Of a DNA stretch of 64,000 nucleotides, positions 1 through 8,138 are shown piece by piece. Each line of letters starts with the position of its first letter. Positions within the stretch are counted from its first letter, which is position 1. The DNA is taken from the NCBI RefSeq assembly GCF_902506415.1, contig NZ_LR733275.1:4564176-4628175 (forward strand). The letters are read 5' to 3'. Position numbers and translations under genes: made by a program. The DNA is from Massilia sp. 9I. Its GTDB lineage: Bacteria > Pseudomonadota > Gammaproteobacteria > Burkholderiales > Burkholderiaceae_D. The notes beneath the pieces are model-generated. The model made no database searches and was not told the origin of the DNA. It saw only the letters and a program-made list of their open reading frames with translations.

Positions 1-574
1 GGATCAGGAACACGACGATCCCGTCGAGCAGCATCTGGTACAGCGGCGACGGATGGCGCGGGCCTTCCACGCCCGGCCACAGCATGGCCCAGGGCAGGCT
101 CGGGTCGGCCAGGCGGCCCGGCAGTTCGGCGTTGATGAAGTTGCCGAGGCGCCCGGCGGCGTACCCGAGCGGCACCATCGGCGCGATGAAGTCGTACACG
201 TCGAGCAGGTTGCGCTTGGATTTGCGGGCCCACAGCGCCATCGCGATCAGCACGCCCAGGAATCCGCCGTGGAAGGACATGCCGCCGCGCCAGACCATGA
301 AGATCTCGAGCGGATGCTGGAGGAAGTAGAGCGGCTGGTAGAACAGCACCTCGCCCAGGCGCCCGCCCAGCACCACCCCCAGCATGCCGTAGAAGAGCAT
401 GTCGTCGAGGTCCTCGGCCTTCCAGCCCTGAGCCGCGATGTGCGGCTGGCGGATGCGCACCCGGCCCAGGATCAGGAACAGGGCGAAGGCCACCACGTAC
501 ATCAGGCCATACCAATGGATCTGCACCGGTCCGATGGCAAAAGCGATGGGATCCGGCTGCGGGTGTACTAGCAT
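1..574 (-). CDS. lgt: Prolipoprotein diacylglyceryl transferase (3' part missing)
   Basis: Lgt moves the diacylglyceryl group of phosphatidylglycerol onto the lipobox cysteine of prolipoproteins in the inner membrane. The visible N-terminal 191 residues or so begin MLVHPQPDPIAFAIGPVQIHWYG and include GGRLGEVLFY, the HPLEIFMVWRGGMSFHGG stretch and GRLGNFINAELPGR, all Lgt signature regions, between hydrophobic helices. The family is about 260-290 residues, so the C-terminus lies beyond base 1. The ATG at 574 follows GAGAAAGA and lies 3 bases after the LysR stop codon, so the two may be co-transcribed. The identification is firm although partial. Confidence 0.93.
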   Translation of the reverse strand, partial: MLVHPQPDPIAFAIGPVQIHWYGLMYVVAFALFLILGRVRIRQPHIAAQGWKAEDLDDMLFYGMLGVVLGGRLGEVLFYQPLYFLQHPLEIFMVWRGGMSFHGGFLGVLIAMALWARKSKRNLLDVYDFIAPMVPLGYAAGRLGNFINAELPGRLADPSLPWAMLWPGVEGPRHPSPLYQMLLDGIVVFLI

Positions 575-577
575 TGT

Positions 578-1471
578 TTATTCTTTCTCGAGTAAGTCCA
601 GGAAGCCCCTGAGCACGGGCGAGGCATTGTCGCGGCGCCAGGCCAGGCCCGTCTCGGCCAGCGGCGTCGGATCGACCAGGGCCCGGTATTCTACGCCCGC
701 GCGCATCAGGTTCGACACGGATTGTGGCACAAGTGCCAATCCCATGCCGCCGGAAACCAGGCTGACGATGGTCTGCATCTGCAGCGCTTCCTGCCCGATG
801 ACGGGGGTGATGCCAGCCGCGCGAAACGCCCCCAGGATGGCGTCGTGCAGAGCCGGTGCGGCCGCGCGCGGGAAGATCACCAGCGGCAGCGGCGGCAGGT
901 CGCGCAGCCGTACCGGCCCCTTGCCGCGCAGCGCGTCCAGCCCAGCGGGCGCGCACAGGATCAGCGGCTCGGCCAAGACCTTGCGGTAGCCGAGCGCGTC
1001 GCCGGGCATCACGGACAGTGGCGGGATCACGAAGCCGGCGTCGACCCGGCCCTGCAGCAGCGCTTCCAGCTGGACGTCGGTGGTGGCTTCCTGCAGCACC
1101 AGGCGCACGCCGGGGAAGGCGGCGCGGTAGCGCTGCAGGATGGACGGCAGCACGCTGTAGTCGGCGGTGGAGACAAACGCGAGGGTGAGGCGGCCCGCTT
1201 CGCCGTTGGCGACGCGGCGCACCAGATCGGGCAGGGCGCCGGCCTCCTGCAGGATGCGGCGCGCTTCCGGCAGCAGTGCGCTGCCGGCGGCGGTGAGCGC
1301 CACCTGGCGCCGGTTGCGCAGGAACAGCGGAGCGCCGAGCAGCTCCTCGAGCCCGGCGATGCTTTGCGACAGCGGCGGCTGCGTCATGTGCAGGCGCTCG
1401 GCGGCGCGGCCGAAGTGGAGTTCTTCGGCCACCGTCACGAAATGGCGGAGCTGGCGGAGTTCGAGATTCAT
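578..1471 (-). CDS. LysR-family transcriptional regulator
   Basis: A 297-residue LysR-type regulator. The N-terminal winged helix-turn-helix is clear (MNLELRQLRHFVTVAEELHF, then AERLHMTQPPLSQSIAGLEE) and is followed by a periplasmic-binding-like effector domain from about residue 90. I chose the ATG at 1471 because MNLELRQLRHF is the usual LysR start; an in-frame upstream codon would add 15 atypical residues. No strong ribosome site is visible. It is transcribed toward lgt, ending 3 bases before it. Its effector and targets cannot be read from sequence. Confidence 0.9.
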   Translation of the reverse strand: MNLELRQLRHFVTVAEELHFGRAAERLHMTQPPLSQSIAGLEELLGAPLFLRNRRQVALTAAGSALLPEARRILQEAGALPDLVRRVANGEAGRLTLAFVSTADYSVLPSILQRYRAAFPGVRLVLQEATTDVQLEALLQGRVDAGFVIPPLSVMPGDALGYRKVLAEPLILCAPAGLDALRGKGPVRLRDLPPLPLVIFPRAAAPALHDAILGAFRAAGITPVIGQEALQMQTIVSLVSGGMGLALVPQSVSNLMRAGVEYRALVDPTPLAETGLAWRRDNASPVLRGFLDLLEKE

Positions 1472-1547
1472 TGATACGCGCTGTGTATGGATTGGGGCCG
1501 GTGATATGCAGAACATATCACACTACACGGCGCGCTTTATTGCGGAT

Positions 1548-1778
1548 TCAGGTCTTGCGGCGCTTGTCGAATGCCTGTTTCACGCGGGCCTCGCGGCGGC
1601 TGTTGAGGACATTGTGTTCCTTCTTCTTGTCGAGTCCGAGCACTTTCTCGATGAACTCGAACCAGATGAAGGCGACCACCATCAGCCCGATGATGGACCA
1701 CCAGGACAGGTCGGCGAAACGCCAGACTTCGAACAAGCGCAGGCCGCTCAGGGCGGCGATCAAGAGGATGAGGGGCAT
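1548..1778 (-). CDS. Small Trp-rich membrane protein
   Basis: A 76-residue protein starting MPLILLIAALSG. It has two hydrophobic stretches (about residues 2-12 and 25-42) with four tryptophans (VWRFADLSWW, FIWFEF), then a very basic C-terminus with RREARVKQAFDKRRK. It resembles the betaproteobacterial family usually labelled small Trp-rich protein (TIGR04438, from memory). AGGAG lies just upstream of the ATG. It is divergent from the cytochrome c gene. Its function is unknown; an inner-membrane location with a cytoplasmic basic tail is likely. Confidence 0.7.
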   Translation of the reverse strand: MPLILLIAALSGLRLFEVWRFADLSWWSIIGLMVVAFIWFEFIEKVLGLDKKKEHNVLNSRREARVKQAFDKRRKT

Positions 1779-1868
1779 GGGAGGACTCCTTATCCCATGC
1801 ATATTAACCATAAAAACGTTGCCGCGTGGAAAAATCTCACACTTTGTGAAGATCCGCCAACAATGCAG

Positions 1869-1890
1869 CCCTGTTACCGGCGTAACAGGG
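1869..1890. promoter_or_regulatory. 9-bp inverted repeat in divergent intergenic region
   Basis: Perfect arms CCCTGTTAC and GTAACAGGG separated by CGGC. It sits between the divergently transcribed Trp-rich protein and cytochrome c genes, about 70 bases before the cytochrome start. It has no T tract, so an operator is more likely than a terminator. The binding protein is unknown. Confidence 0.45.
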
Positions 1891-1957
1891 TGTATCCCGC
1901 CATGAACCTGGCGACAATCCACGGTAGAATGCATTCGTCATAAACCTGGAGAAACAA

Positions 1958-2266
1958 ATGAAACGCTCGTTGTTGTTGTGTGTGGTGATGTCGGCCTTCG
2001 CGTCCACCAGCGCGTTCGCCCAAGCCGACCTGGCGAAAGCCAAGAATTGCATGGCTTGCCACGCAGTCGCCAACAAGCTGGTCGGCCCGTCCTACAAGGA
2101 CGTCGCGGCCAAGTACGAGGGCCAGAAAGGCGCGGAAGACAAGCTGGTGCAGAAAGTCATGAAGGGCGGTGCGGGCGTCTGGGGCCCGGTGCCGATGCCG
2201 GCCAACCCGCAGGTGAGCGAGGCCGAAGCCCGCAGCCTGGTGAAATGGGTGCTGTCGCAGAAGTAA
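1958..2266 (+). CDS. Class I cytochrome c (c551/c552 type)
   Basis: A 102-residue periplasmic electron carrier. A signal peptide ends near AFA-QAD (residue 22). The mature part has one haem c site, CMACH at residues 31-35, and a likely axial methionine at residue 80 in GPVPMPANPQV, followed by the usual C-terminal helix (ARSLVKWVLSQK). Size and layout match the cytochrome c551/c552 family that shuttles electrons to terminal oxidases or nitrite reductase. AGGAG-like bases (CTGGAGAAAC) precede the ATG. It is a single gene closed by a strong terminator. Confidence 0.92.
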   Translation: MKRSLLLCVVMSAFASTSAFAQADLAKAKNCMACHAVANKLVGPSYKDVAAKYEGQKGAEDKLVQKVMKGGAGVWGPVPMPANPQVSEAEARSLVKWVLSQK

Positions 2267-2284
2267 TCGTCATCCGCGAATGAG

Positions 2285-2322
2285 AAAAGCGCGCCTGCGA
2301 AAGCAGAGCGCGCTTTTGTTTT
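2285..2322 (+). terminator. Rho-independent terminator after cytochrome c gene
   Basis: Ten-base arms AAAAGCGCGC (2285-2294) and GCGCGCTTTT (2308-2317), followed by GTTTTTT. Confidence 0.88.
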
Positions 2323-2385
2323 TTGTAGGGTGCTCGGTGATGCCGAGCGCGCGTCCAATCGGCAATTGCATGCCAGGGAGCGTCT

Positions 2386-3108
2386 TTATTTGCCGCCGAT
2401 CCGGTAGATCACGTCGACCGACTGCGCCAGGCGGATAGCCTGCACCAGCGCCATTTCGGTACGCGCTCCGGTGCGGCGGCCGCCGCTGGAGCGGGCATTC
2501 GAGTCGCTGGCCATGCCCATCGCGTTCGACAGGTTTTTCAAAGCCCCGATCGACACGCCGCTGGCCGGCCCCAGCTTGGCGCCGACGCCGCGCGCAATCT
2601 CCTGGGCCTTCGCCTTGGCCATGCGGAGCGCCTGCTGCAGCAGGTCCGCTTCGACCTTCTGGCGGTCGCTGCGATTGAACGCGACGGTCAGCGATTCGAG
2701 GTCCTTCATGACCAGCAGCGCGCGCATGACCGGTGTCCAGTGTTCCAGGTTGCGCACGGTGATGTGCAGCGAGACCCGGGTCTCCATCGGCAGCGGCTGG
2801 CCCTCCGGCAGGACCTCGACCTTGCGCGGGCGGCGAACGATGTCCTGCACCAGCACGTCCTCAGGCGCGATGCCGTTCTCGGCGAACAGCGCGCGGCCGG
2901 CTTCCAGCCGTTCGTTGACGAGCTTGAAGGCCGCCTCGGCATCGGGTTCGAGCGACACGATGTCGATATCGATTTCGCCGACGTCCGGCATGATGTACTG
3001 GTCGGCGGTCGCGTTGACGTGGATGAAGGGATGGTTGGGCAGGTCCGCCGCCATGCCGGGCAGGGCGGTGGCGGCGAGCAGCAGGGCGGCGGCGAATCGT
3101 TTCAGCAT
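2386..3108 (-). CDS. SIMPL (DUF541) domain periplasmic protein
   Basis: A 240-residue protein with a signal peptide ending near GMAA (about residue 20), then a SIMPL/DUF541 domain: the early HVNATADQYIMPDVGEIDID strand, a middle helix of A/K/R-rich sequence, and the GVGAKLGP segment typical of the family. I chose the ATG at 3108 over an in-frame GTG nine bases upstream because CGGAG lies eight bases before the ATG but directly abuts the GTG. SIMPL proteins are periplasmic or membrane-associated and of poorly defined function, some linked to oxidative stress tolerance. Confidence 0.85.
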   Translation of the reverse strand: MLKRFAAALLLAATALPGMAADLPNHPFIHVNATADQYIMPDVGEIDIDIVSLEPDAEAAFKLVNERLEAGRALFAENGIAPEDVLVQDIVRRPRKVEVLPEGQPLPMETRVSLHITVRNLEHWTPVMRALLVMKDLESLTVAFNRSDRQKVEADLLQQALRMAKAKAQEIARGVGAKLGPASGVSIGALKNLSNAMGMASDSNARSSGGRRTGARTEMALVQAIRLAQSVDVIYRIGGK

Positions 3109-3206
3109 GCGAGGCACTCCGTGAGCGGTGGGAATGCCTCGACAATAAATTAACTAGACATGTGTGTCTACAAATTTCAAAGCCGCCCGCAGCACTTATG
3201 CGTGAT

Positions 3207-4763
3207 TCATAGAACGGCTGGTCTAGGCATGCAGACGCGGAAGCGCTGGTAGTCGAGGTCGCAGAAATAATCCTCCAGCGCCTGCGCCGAGGCGCCCGGG
3301 TCGCACAGCGCGACGTAGCCGTCCGGCCGCAGCAGGTAGCCCGCGTTGCGCGCGAAGCCGGCCTCGTCGTGCTCCTGGCGCCACTCGAACTCGCGCAGGA
3401 TCATGCCGTGGCGGTCGCACCAGGCGCGCAGGTCGGGATAGGCCTGGCCGTAGACGTGCACCTGCCAGTCGATGCGCGCCGGCGGCGCGTAGTTGTCCTG
3501 GCCGTCCTCGCCGCTGGCGACCCAGGGCAGGCGGTCGCCGCCATGCACGCGTCCCGCCACGCCGCTCGACAGCGGGCTGTCGTGGTAGTTGATGGTGGTC
3601 TGCGACAGGATCCGGAAGATCGACTCGCGCACCGGCTTGACGCCGTAGGCCGCGCTGGCGAAGGTCGGCGCGATGCGGGTGCGCACGAAGTCGGCGACGC
3701 TGCTCTCCGCGGTGACGAAGCTGAACAGGCGGTCGGTGGTGTCGACCAGCTTGCGGGCGAAGGCGATCCGCTCCTTCTCGTAGGTGTCGAGCAGGCTGTC
3801 GCGTGCGTCGCCGCGCACCACGGCGGCCAGCTTCCAGGCCAGGTTGATGGCGTCGCCGATGCCGGTGTTCATGCCCTGGCCGCCGGCCGGGCTGTGCACG
3901 TGGGCGGCGTCGCCGAGCAGGAAGGCGCGCCCCTGGCGGTAGTGGTCGGTGACCCGGTGGTGCACACGGTAGGTCGAGAACCAGTGCACCTGCTCGACCT
4001 CGAGCCCGAGCGCGGCCATGGCGCGGTGGCTGACGTCGTTGAAAGTGAGCGCGTCGACATCGCCGCGCTCGTCGCGGATGGTGCCGACCAGGCGCCCGCG
4101 TCCGGCATCGTCGTAGCCGAGGAAGATCACGAAGTCGGAGGTTTCGAGCGAGAGGTGGATCTCGCCGTTGGCGGCCCGGCCGCGCGACTGGACATCGGCG
4201 ACGTAGAAGATGTGGTCGTAGGTGCCGCCCCCGAAGCCCGTGCCGAGCTTGTGCCGCACCATCGAGCGGGCGCCGTCGCAGCCGGCCAGGTAGCGCGCGC
4301 CGACCTCGAGGTCCGGCCCGCCGGCCTGGATCAGCCGGGCAGTGACGCCGTCCGCGGTTTCCTCGAAGTCCGCCAGTTCGGTGCGGCGCTGGATGCGTAC
4401 GCCGGCGGCTTCCAGGTGGCGCTCCAGCAGTTGCTCGTGCGCGTCCTGAGGATAGATCAGCACATAGGGGTAGGGCGTCAGGCGCGACCCGGCGTCGCGC
4501 AGCGACAGCCGGGCGCGGCGCTTGCCCTTGACCCAGAGGTTGATGCAGGGATTCGGCCGGCCGGCGGCCGCCACCTCCTCGGCCAGGCCGAGCGGTCGAT
4601 ACAGTTCCAGCGTGCGCGCCTGAACCGCCATCGCGCGCGAGGTCGTGCCCGGCTCCTCGGCGCGGTCGACGATGCAGACCCGGATGCCCTGCTTGGCCAG
4701 CGCCAGCGCCAGCACCATGCCGGTGGGGCCCGCACCGGCGACGAGTACGTCATATCGGTCCAT
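3207..4763 (-). CDS. FAD-dependent aromatic-ring monooxygenase
   Basis: A 518-residue flavoprotein of the PheA/TfdB/MhpA-like hydroxylase family. The motifs are in order: the dinucleotide GAGPTG at residues 10-15, the DG motif at 163-164 (GCDGARS), and the GD motif at 284-285 (AFLLGDAAHVHSPAGGQG). A thioredoxin-like C-terminal extension follows. Such enzymes use NAD(P)H and O2 to hydroxylate phenolic or polyketide-like substrates; the substrate here cannot be told. AGGAG lies upstream of the ATG. No catabolic partner genes are adjacent, so it stands alone. Confidence 0.87.
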   Translation of the reverse strand: MDRYDVLVAGAGPTGMVLALALAKQGIRVCIVDRAEEPGTTSRAMAVQARTLELYRPLGLAEEVAAAGRPNPCINLWVKGKRRARLSLRDAGSRLTPYPYVLIYPQDAHEQLLERHLEAAGVRIQRRTELADFEETADGVTARLIQAGGPDLEVGARYLAGCDGARSMVRHKLGTGFGGGTYDHIFYVADVQSRGRAANGEIHLSLETSDFVIFLGYDDAGRGRLVGTIRDERGDVDALTFNDVSHRAMAALGLEVEQVHWFSTYRVHHRVTDHYRQGRAFLLGDAAHVHSPAGGQGMNTGIGDAINLAWKLAAVVRGDARDSLLDTYEKERIAFARKLVDTTDRLFSFVTAESSVADFVRTRIAPTFASAAYGVKPVRESIFRILSQTTINYHDSPLSSGVAGRVHGGDRLPWVASGEDGQDNYAPPARIDWQVHVYGQAYPDLRAWCDRHGMILREFEWRQEHDEAGFARNAGYLLRPDGYVALCDPGASAQALEDYFCDLDYQRFRVCMPRPAVL

Positions 4764-4847
4764 GATGAGCTCCTGTTACAAGCTTCGTCTTGCACAGATG
4801 CCGCCGCGGGACGGATGTTCCGCGGTTATCCGAACTTCATTGTAGGC

Positions 4848-7010
4848 TCACTCGATGACAAGCGACAGGTCGCGTCCTTCGAGCGCCACCTGGCCGGCGT
4901 AGTCGGCCGCGTAGATGCGCAGGATGTACTCGCCAGGCGCCACGCCGCCGAGCTGCCAGCTGCCGGTCTGCACCTCGCCATCCTGCAGGCGGCTGTGGAG
5001 CGCATAGGCGAAACGGGTGGCCTGGCTGCCGTACACGGTGATGCCGCTGTTGGGCGCATATACGGCCTTCACCGCATCCGGGTTGCGCGGCAGGCGGTCG
5101 TAGACCTGGGTGATCAGGGGACGCTCGTAACCGGCCACGGGCGTGCCGTCGGCGCGCAGCAGCTGGTAGCCGAGCTTGTACAGGCCGAGGCGGCGGCGCG
5201 CCAGGTTGCCGTCGACCTGGTCGTAGGCGTCGACCACGATGTTCACCTCGCCCAGCGCACGTGGCACGCGCAGGCGCTTGTCAGCAACCGGGTGCTTGCG
5301 CGTGCCGACTGGCGCGCGCAAACGCTTGCCGGTGCTGTCGAACAGGGCGATGCTGTTGATGCGCGGCGCCACCGTGTCGGTGAAGCCCACAAAGGGCAGG
5401 CTGAGCGGATTGACCACCGCGCCGCCCTGGTAATAGTCGAGGTGGACGTGGGCCATGGCGTTGATGGTGCCGAGCGGGTCGCCCACGGCAAAGCGGGTGC
5501 CGCGCGGTATGCGCACGCGCTCGGCCTTGCCGCGTTCCCCGGTCAGCACGATGAAGCGCGGGTCGAGCGGCTTGCCGCGGGTGTCGCGGCCGACGCGCAT
5601 GTGGATGTACGAGAGCGGCCCCAGGCTGATGCCCTCGCTGAGCGAATCGAAGCCCCAGTTGGCGTAAGGGTCGGAGATCTTGGACGGGAACACGGCCAGC
5701 ACCTTCGAGCCGACGTCGGCGCGTACGTCGAGGCCGGCATGGAAGTGGTCGCGGCTCTCGCCGCTGTAGCTGCCGCGCACCTCGCCCATCACGCCCACCA
5801 CCTCATGCACCATGTCCTGCGGGCCGACCGGCCAGGGCATCGGCTCCTTGCGCGCCACCGCGACCGGCTGCGGCCGTGCGGGCGCCGCTTCGCCCTGGCG
5901 TGGACTGGACAGGCGGTGCAGCCGGTGGGCCTGGGCGTCTGCCACCACCAGGCTGCCATCGCGCTCGACCGCGATGCCGCGCGGGCCGTAGAGCTGCACG
6001 GTGCCGTCGGGGCCGAAGCCGTCGTTCGAGGCCGGCACATCGGCGTCGGGCAGCGGACGCACTTCGCCTTCCGGCGTGAGCTGCAGGATGCGGCCGCCCG
6101 AGCTGGCGGCGATGTAGAGGTAGCCGTCGCGCGTCAGGGCCAGGCCGACCGGGCGCCGCAGCGGGGCGCGGCGCTCGCCTTCAGCCGGGGCCGCGATGGT
6201 GGTGACGGTGCCGTCGCTCGCGACGCGGCGGATCGCGTTGTTGCCGGTGTCGGCCACATACAGCGTGCCGTTGGTGGTCACCGCCAGCGCGCTCGGGGTA
6301 TCGAAACTGGCGGCGGCGCCGACGCCGTCCGCGTAGCCCGGCTTGGCGCCGCCCGCGATGGTCGTCACGACGCCGTCGCGGCCGATGCGGCGGATGCGGT
6401 CGTTATAGGTGTCGGCCACGTAGACCACGCCAGTGTCGTCCACCGCGATGCCGACCGGGCCGTTGAACTGGGCCGCACGGCCAATGCCGTCCGCATCGCC
6501 CGGCGTGCCGTTGCCCGCCAGGGTGGTGACGCTGCCGTCCTTCGTGATTTTCCGGATCGCGTGGTTGCCGGTGTCGGCCACGAACAGGCTGCCCTCGTGG
6601 TCGAAGGCGAGGGCGGACGGGGTGTGGAAGGCGGCAGCGGTGCCCATGCCGTCCTGGAAGCCTTCCTTGCTGCCGGCGAAGGTCGCGACCGTGCCGTCGG
6701 GCGCAATGATGCGGATGCGGTTGGTGTCACCGGCGTCGGCGACGTAGACCTTGCCCTTGGTGTCCAGGGCCACGCCGAACGGATCGTCGAAGCGGCTCGA
6801 TGCGGCCGGGCCGTCGGCGGCGCCGGGAATGCCGTCGCCGGCCAGCGTGGTCACGCGCGCAGGCCAGAAAGGAACGGTTTTCGCCGCCTTCGGCGTGAAC
6901 ACCGCCAGCGCGCCCGGCTGGCGCTCGATGGTATCGGTGAAATAGAGGACGGCGCCGGCAATGGCGACGCCTGCGCCCGCAAGCGCGGCGATGAGGACTT
7001 TGCGGTTCAC
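4848..7010 (-). CDS. NHL-repeat protein fused to an M23/LytM-like domain
   Basis: A 720-residue envelope protein. Residues 5-25 form a single membrane anchor or uncleaved signal. Residues 50-375 hold about six NHL repeats (FNGPVGIAVDDTGVVYVADT, then IRRI and TTIAG, recurring), which should fold as a beta-propeller. From about residue 400 comes an M23/LytM-like segment: HFHAGLDVRADVGSKVLA with H424 and D428, and HVHLDY with H521 and H523, which reproduce the metal-ligand pattern H...D...HxH. The last 170 residues look like an Ig-like beta domain. Whether it hydrolyses peptidoglycan is unknown. The ATG at 7010 lies close to the RAYT element. Confidence 0.8.
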   Translation of the reverse strand: MNRKVLIAALAGAGVAIAGAVLYFTDTIERQPGALAVFTPKAAKTVPFWPARVTTLAGDGIPGAADGPAASSRFDDPFGVALDTKGKVYVADAGDTNRIRIIAPDGTVATFAGSKEGFQDGMGTAAAFHTPSALAFDHEGSLFVADTGNHAIRKITKDGSVTTLAGNGTPGDADGIGRAAQFNGPVGIAVDDTGVVYVADTYNDRIRRIGRDGVVTTIAGGAKPGYADGVGAAASFDTPSALAVTTNGTLYVADTGNNAIRRVASDGTVTTIAAPAEGERRAPLRRPVGLALTRDGYLYIAASSGGRILQLTPEGEVRPLPDADVPASNDGFGPDGTVQLYGPRGIAVERDGSLVVADAQAHRLHRLSSPRQGEAAPARPQPVAVARKEPMPWPVGPQDMVHEVVGVMGEVRGSYSGESRDHFHAGLDVRADVGSKVLAVFPSKISDPYANWGFDSLSEGISLGPLSYIHMRVGRDTRGKPLDPRFIVLTGERGKAERVRIPRGTRFAVGDPLGTINAMAHVHLDYYQGGAVVNPLSLPFVGFTDTVAPRINSIALFDSTGKRLRAPVGTRKHPVADKRLRVPRALGEVNIVVDAYDQVDGNLARRRLGLYKLGYQLLRADGTPVAGYERPLITQVYDRLPRNPDAVKAVYAPNSGITVYGSQATRFAYALHSRLQDGEVQTGSWQLGGVAPGEYILRIYAADYAGQVALEGRDLSLVIE

Positions 7011-7096
7011 AAGGGACGGTGATTGATTGCAGAGGCTGCAATCTTAGCCGAAGGAGGAGCGCCGTGTCATTTGCAACGGATCGGGGATATGGTGTT

Positions 7097-7128
7097 CGTA
7101 GGGTGGGCGGGTCTCCCGCCCACGCGTT
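7097..7128. repeat. REP palindrome, left copy
   Basis: Hairpin arms GTGGGCGGG (7103-7111) and CCCGCCCAC (7115-7123) around TCT, inside a 32-base unit. The whole unit is the exact reverse complement of 7746-7777. It lies just downstream of the transposase gene. Confidence 0.85.
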
Positions 7129-7154
7129 CAACCGGCTGATGCGTAGGTGCGATG

Positions 7155-7688
7155 CTATTCGAACTCCATACCATCGCATGCGGGGTTCCCACCCCAATCT
7201 GCAGGGTATATGCCCGCACGGACAAATCGACTGAACGTTGAATATGGCCACGCAGACGCGGCGGCCACGAACCCATGCTTCACGGGGTTGTAATGTATGT
7301 AATCCACATGTCGTTCCATATCAGTTTCATCCCGAATCTGATGTTCCCAGAAACGACGTTGCCAGATCGCCGCAGTGCGCTGGCGCTGTCGCGATGCCGA
7401 CAGCGTCCCCGAATACCGCTGGCCGCATGCATGCGAAACGTAGTGTTTGATTTGTGACCAGCGCAATGAAAAATCGGTGTCACCGTCGGGCAGTGTCCAG
7501 ATGCAATGCAGGTGATCCGGCATCAGGACCATTGCATTCGTCGTGAATGGAAGCCGAGTCCGCACGTTTTCGATGGCATGACGGAGTGCATCGCGCACGG
7601 CGCCGTCACAAAGGATTGGGCGGCGGCGGTGGGTGACGACCGTAAAGAAGTAGGAAGTGCCGGTCAGGGCGCGGCGATAGTGAGGCAT
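7155..7688 (-). CDS. REP-associated tyrosine transposase (RAYT, Y1/HUH family)
   Basis: A 177-residue single-strand-DNA transposase of the IS200-like TnpA_REP family. It has the HUH metal motif in MVLMPDHLHCIW and the C-terminal helix with the catalytic-tyrosine region, VDYIHYNPVKHGFV, preceded by WQRRFWEHQIRDE. These proteins mobilise or maintain REP palindromes. Identical, inverted REP units lie 27 bases beyond its stop codon and 58 bases before its start. It appears intact. RAYTs are usually single-copy and vertically kept rather than active insertion sequences. Confidence 0.9.
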   Translation of the reverse strand: MPHYRRALTGTSYFFTVVTHRRRPILCDGAVRDALRHAIENVRTRLPFTTNAMVLMPDHLHCIWTLPDGDTDFSLRWSQIKHYVSHACGQRYSGTLSASRQRQRTAAIWQRRFWEHQIRDETDMERHVDYIHYNPVKHGFVAAASAWPYSTFSRFVRAGIYPADWGGNPACDGMEFE

Positions 7689-7745
7689 CGACGCATGGTA
7701 GTTCGGTGCCGGAGTTGGAGTGTGCGTCAGATCAAGCGTGATTTA

Positions 7746-7777
7746 AACGCGTGGGCGGGAGACCCGCCCACCCTACG
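7746..7777. repeat. REP palindrome, right copy (inverted)
   Basis: Exact reverse complement of the unit at 7097-7128: arms GTGGGCGGG (7751-7759) and CCCGCCCAC (7763-7771) around AGA. Its outer edge overlaps the stop codon of the neighbouring small gene. Confidence 0.85.
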
Positions 7778-8138
7778 ATCGTAGGTATTCGATTTCTTTA
7801 GCTACGGCTTGGCCGACGATTTCGCCGAGCGCCTCGTGCAGCCCTTCGCGCAGGTCGGCGGTGAAGGTTTCCAGGGTGCGCTGCATGGCATCGGCCATGG
7901 CGTCGCGCACGCGCTGCTCGAGCACGAAGTCGACCCGGCCCTGCAGCTGCTGCAGCACGCGTTCGGTGACGCGGCGTTCCAGCACGCTCCATTCCTCGCC
8001 GGTCCAGCGTTCGGTGGCGCGGCGTTCGAGCTGTTCGGCCACAGGTTCCTGGGCCGGCGCCGGCGCGGGCGCCACCGGCTCGGTGACGACTTCGGTCAGT
8101 ACCGGGATGCTGGGGTCGAAAGCGGGGCTCTGGCTCAT
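7773..8138 (-). CDS. Hypothetical protein next to holC (possibly DUF2486-like)
   Basis: A 121-residue acidic protein. It begins MSQSPAFDPSIPVLTEVV, continues with a Pro/Ala-rich linker (PVAPAPAPAQEP), then a long charged amphipathic helix region (WSVLERRVTERVLQQLQGRVDFVLEQ, ending VGQAVAKEIEYLRS) that could coil. The ATG overlaps the holC stop codon as ATGA, so it is translationally coupled to holC. The opening motif and holC linkage recall the betaproteobacterial DUF2486 family (from memory, unverified). Its stop codon lies within the adjacent REP unit. Confidence 0.7.
   Translation of the reverse strand: MSQSPAFDPSIPVLTEVVTEPVAPAPAPAQEPVAEQLERRATERWTGEEWSVLERRVTERVLQQLQGRVDFVLEQRVRDAMADAMQRTLETFTADLREGLHEALGEIVGQAVAKEIEYLRS

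Noticed and set aside
3369..7022. Very long open frame on the plus strand (over 1200 codons)
   Set aside because: It runs antisense to the FAD hydroxylase and NHL-M23 genes. Composition is His/Arg/Val-rich as expected of an antisense frame in GC-rich DNA, with no recognisable domain.
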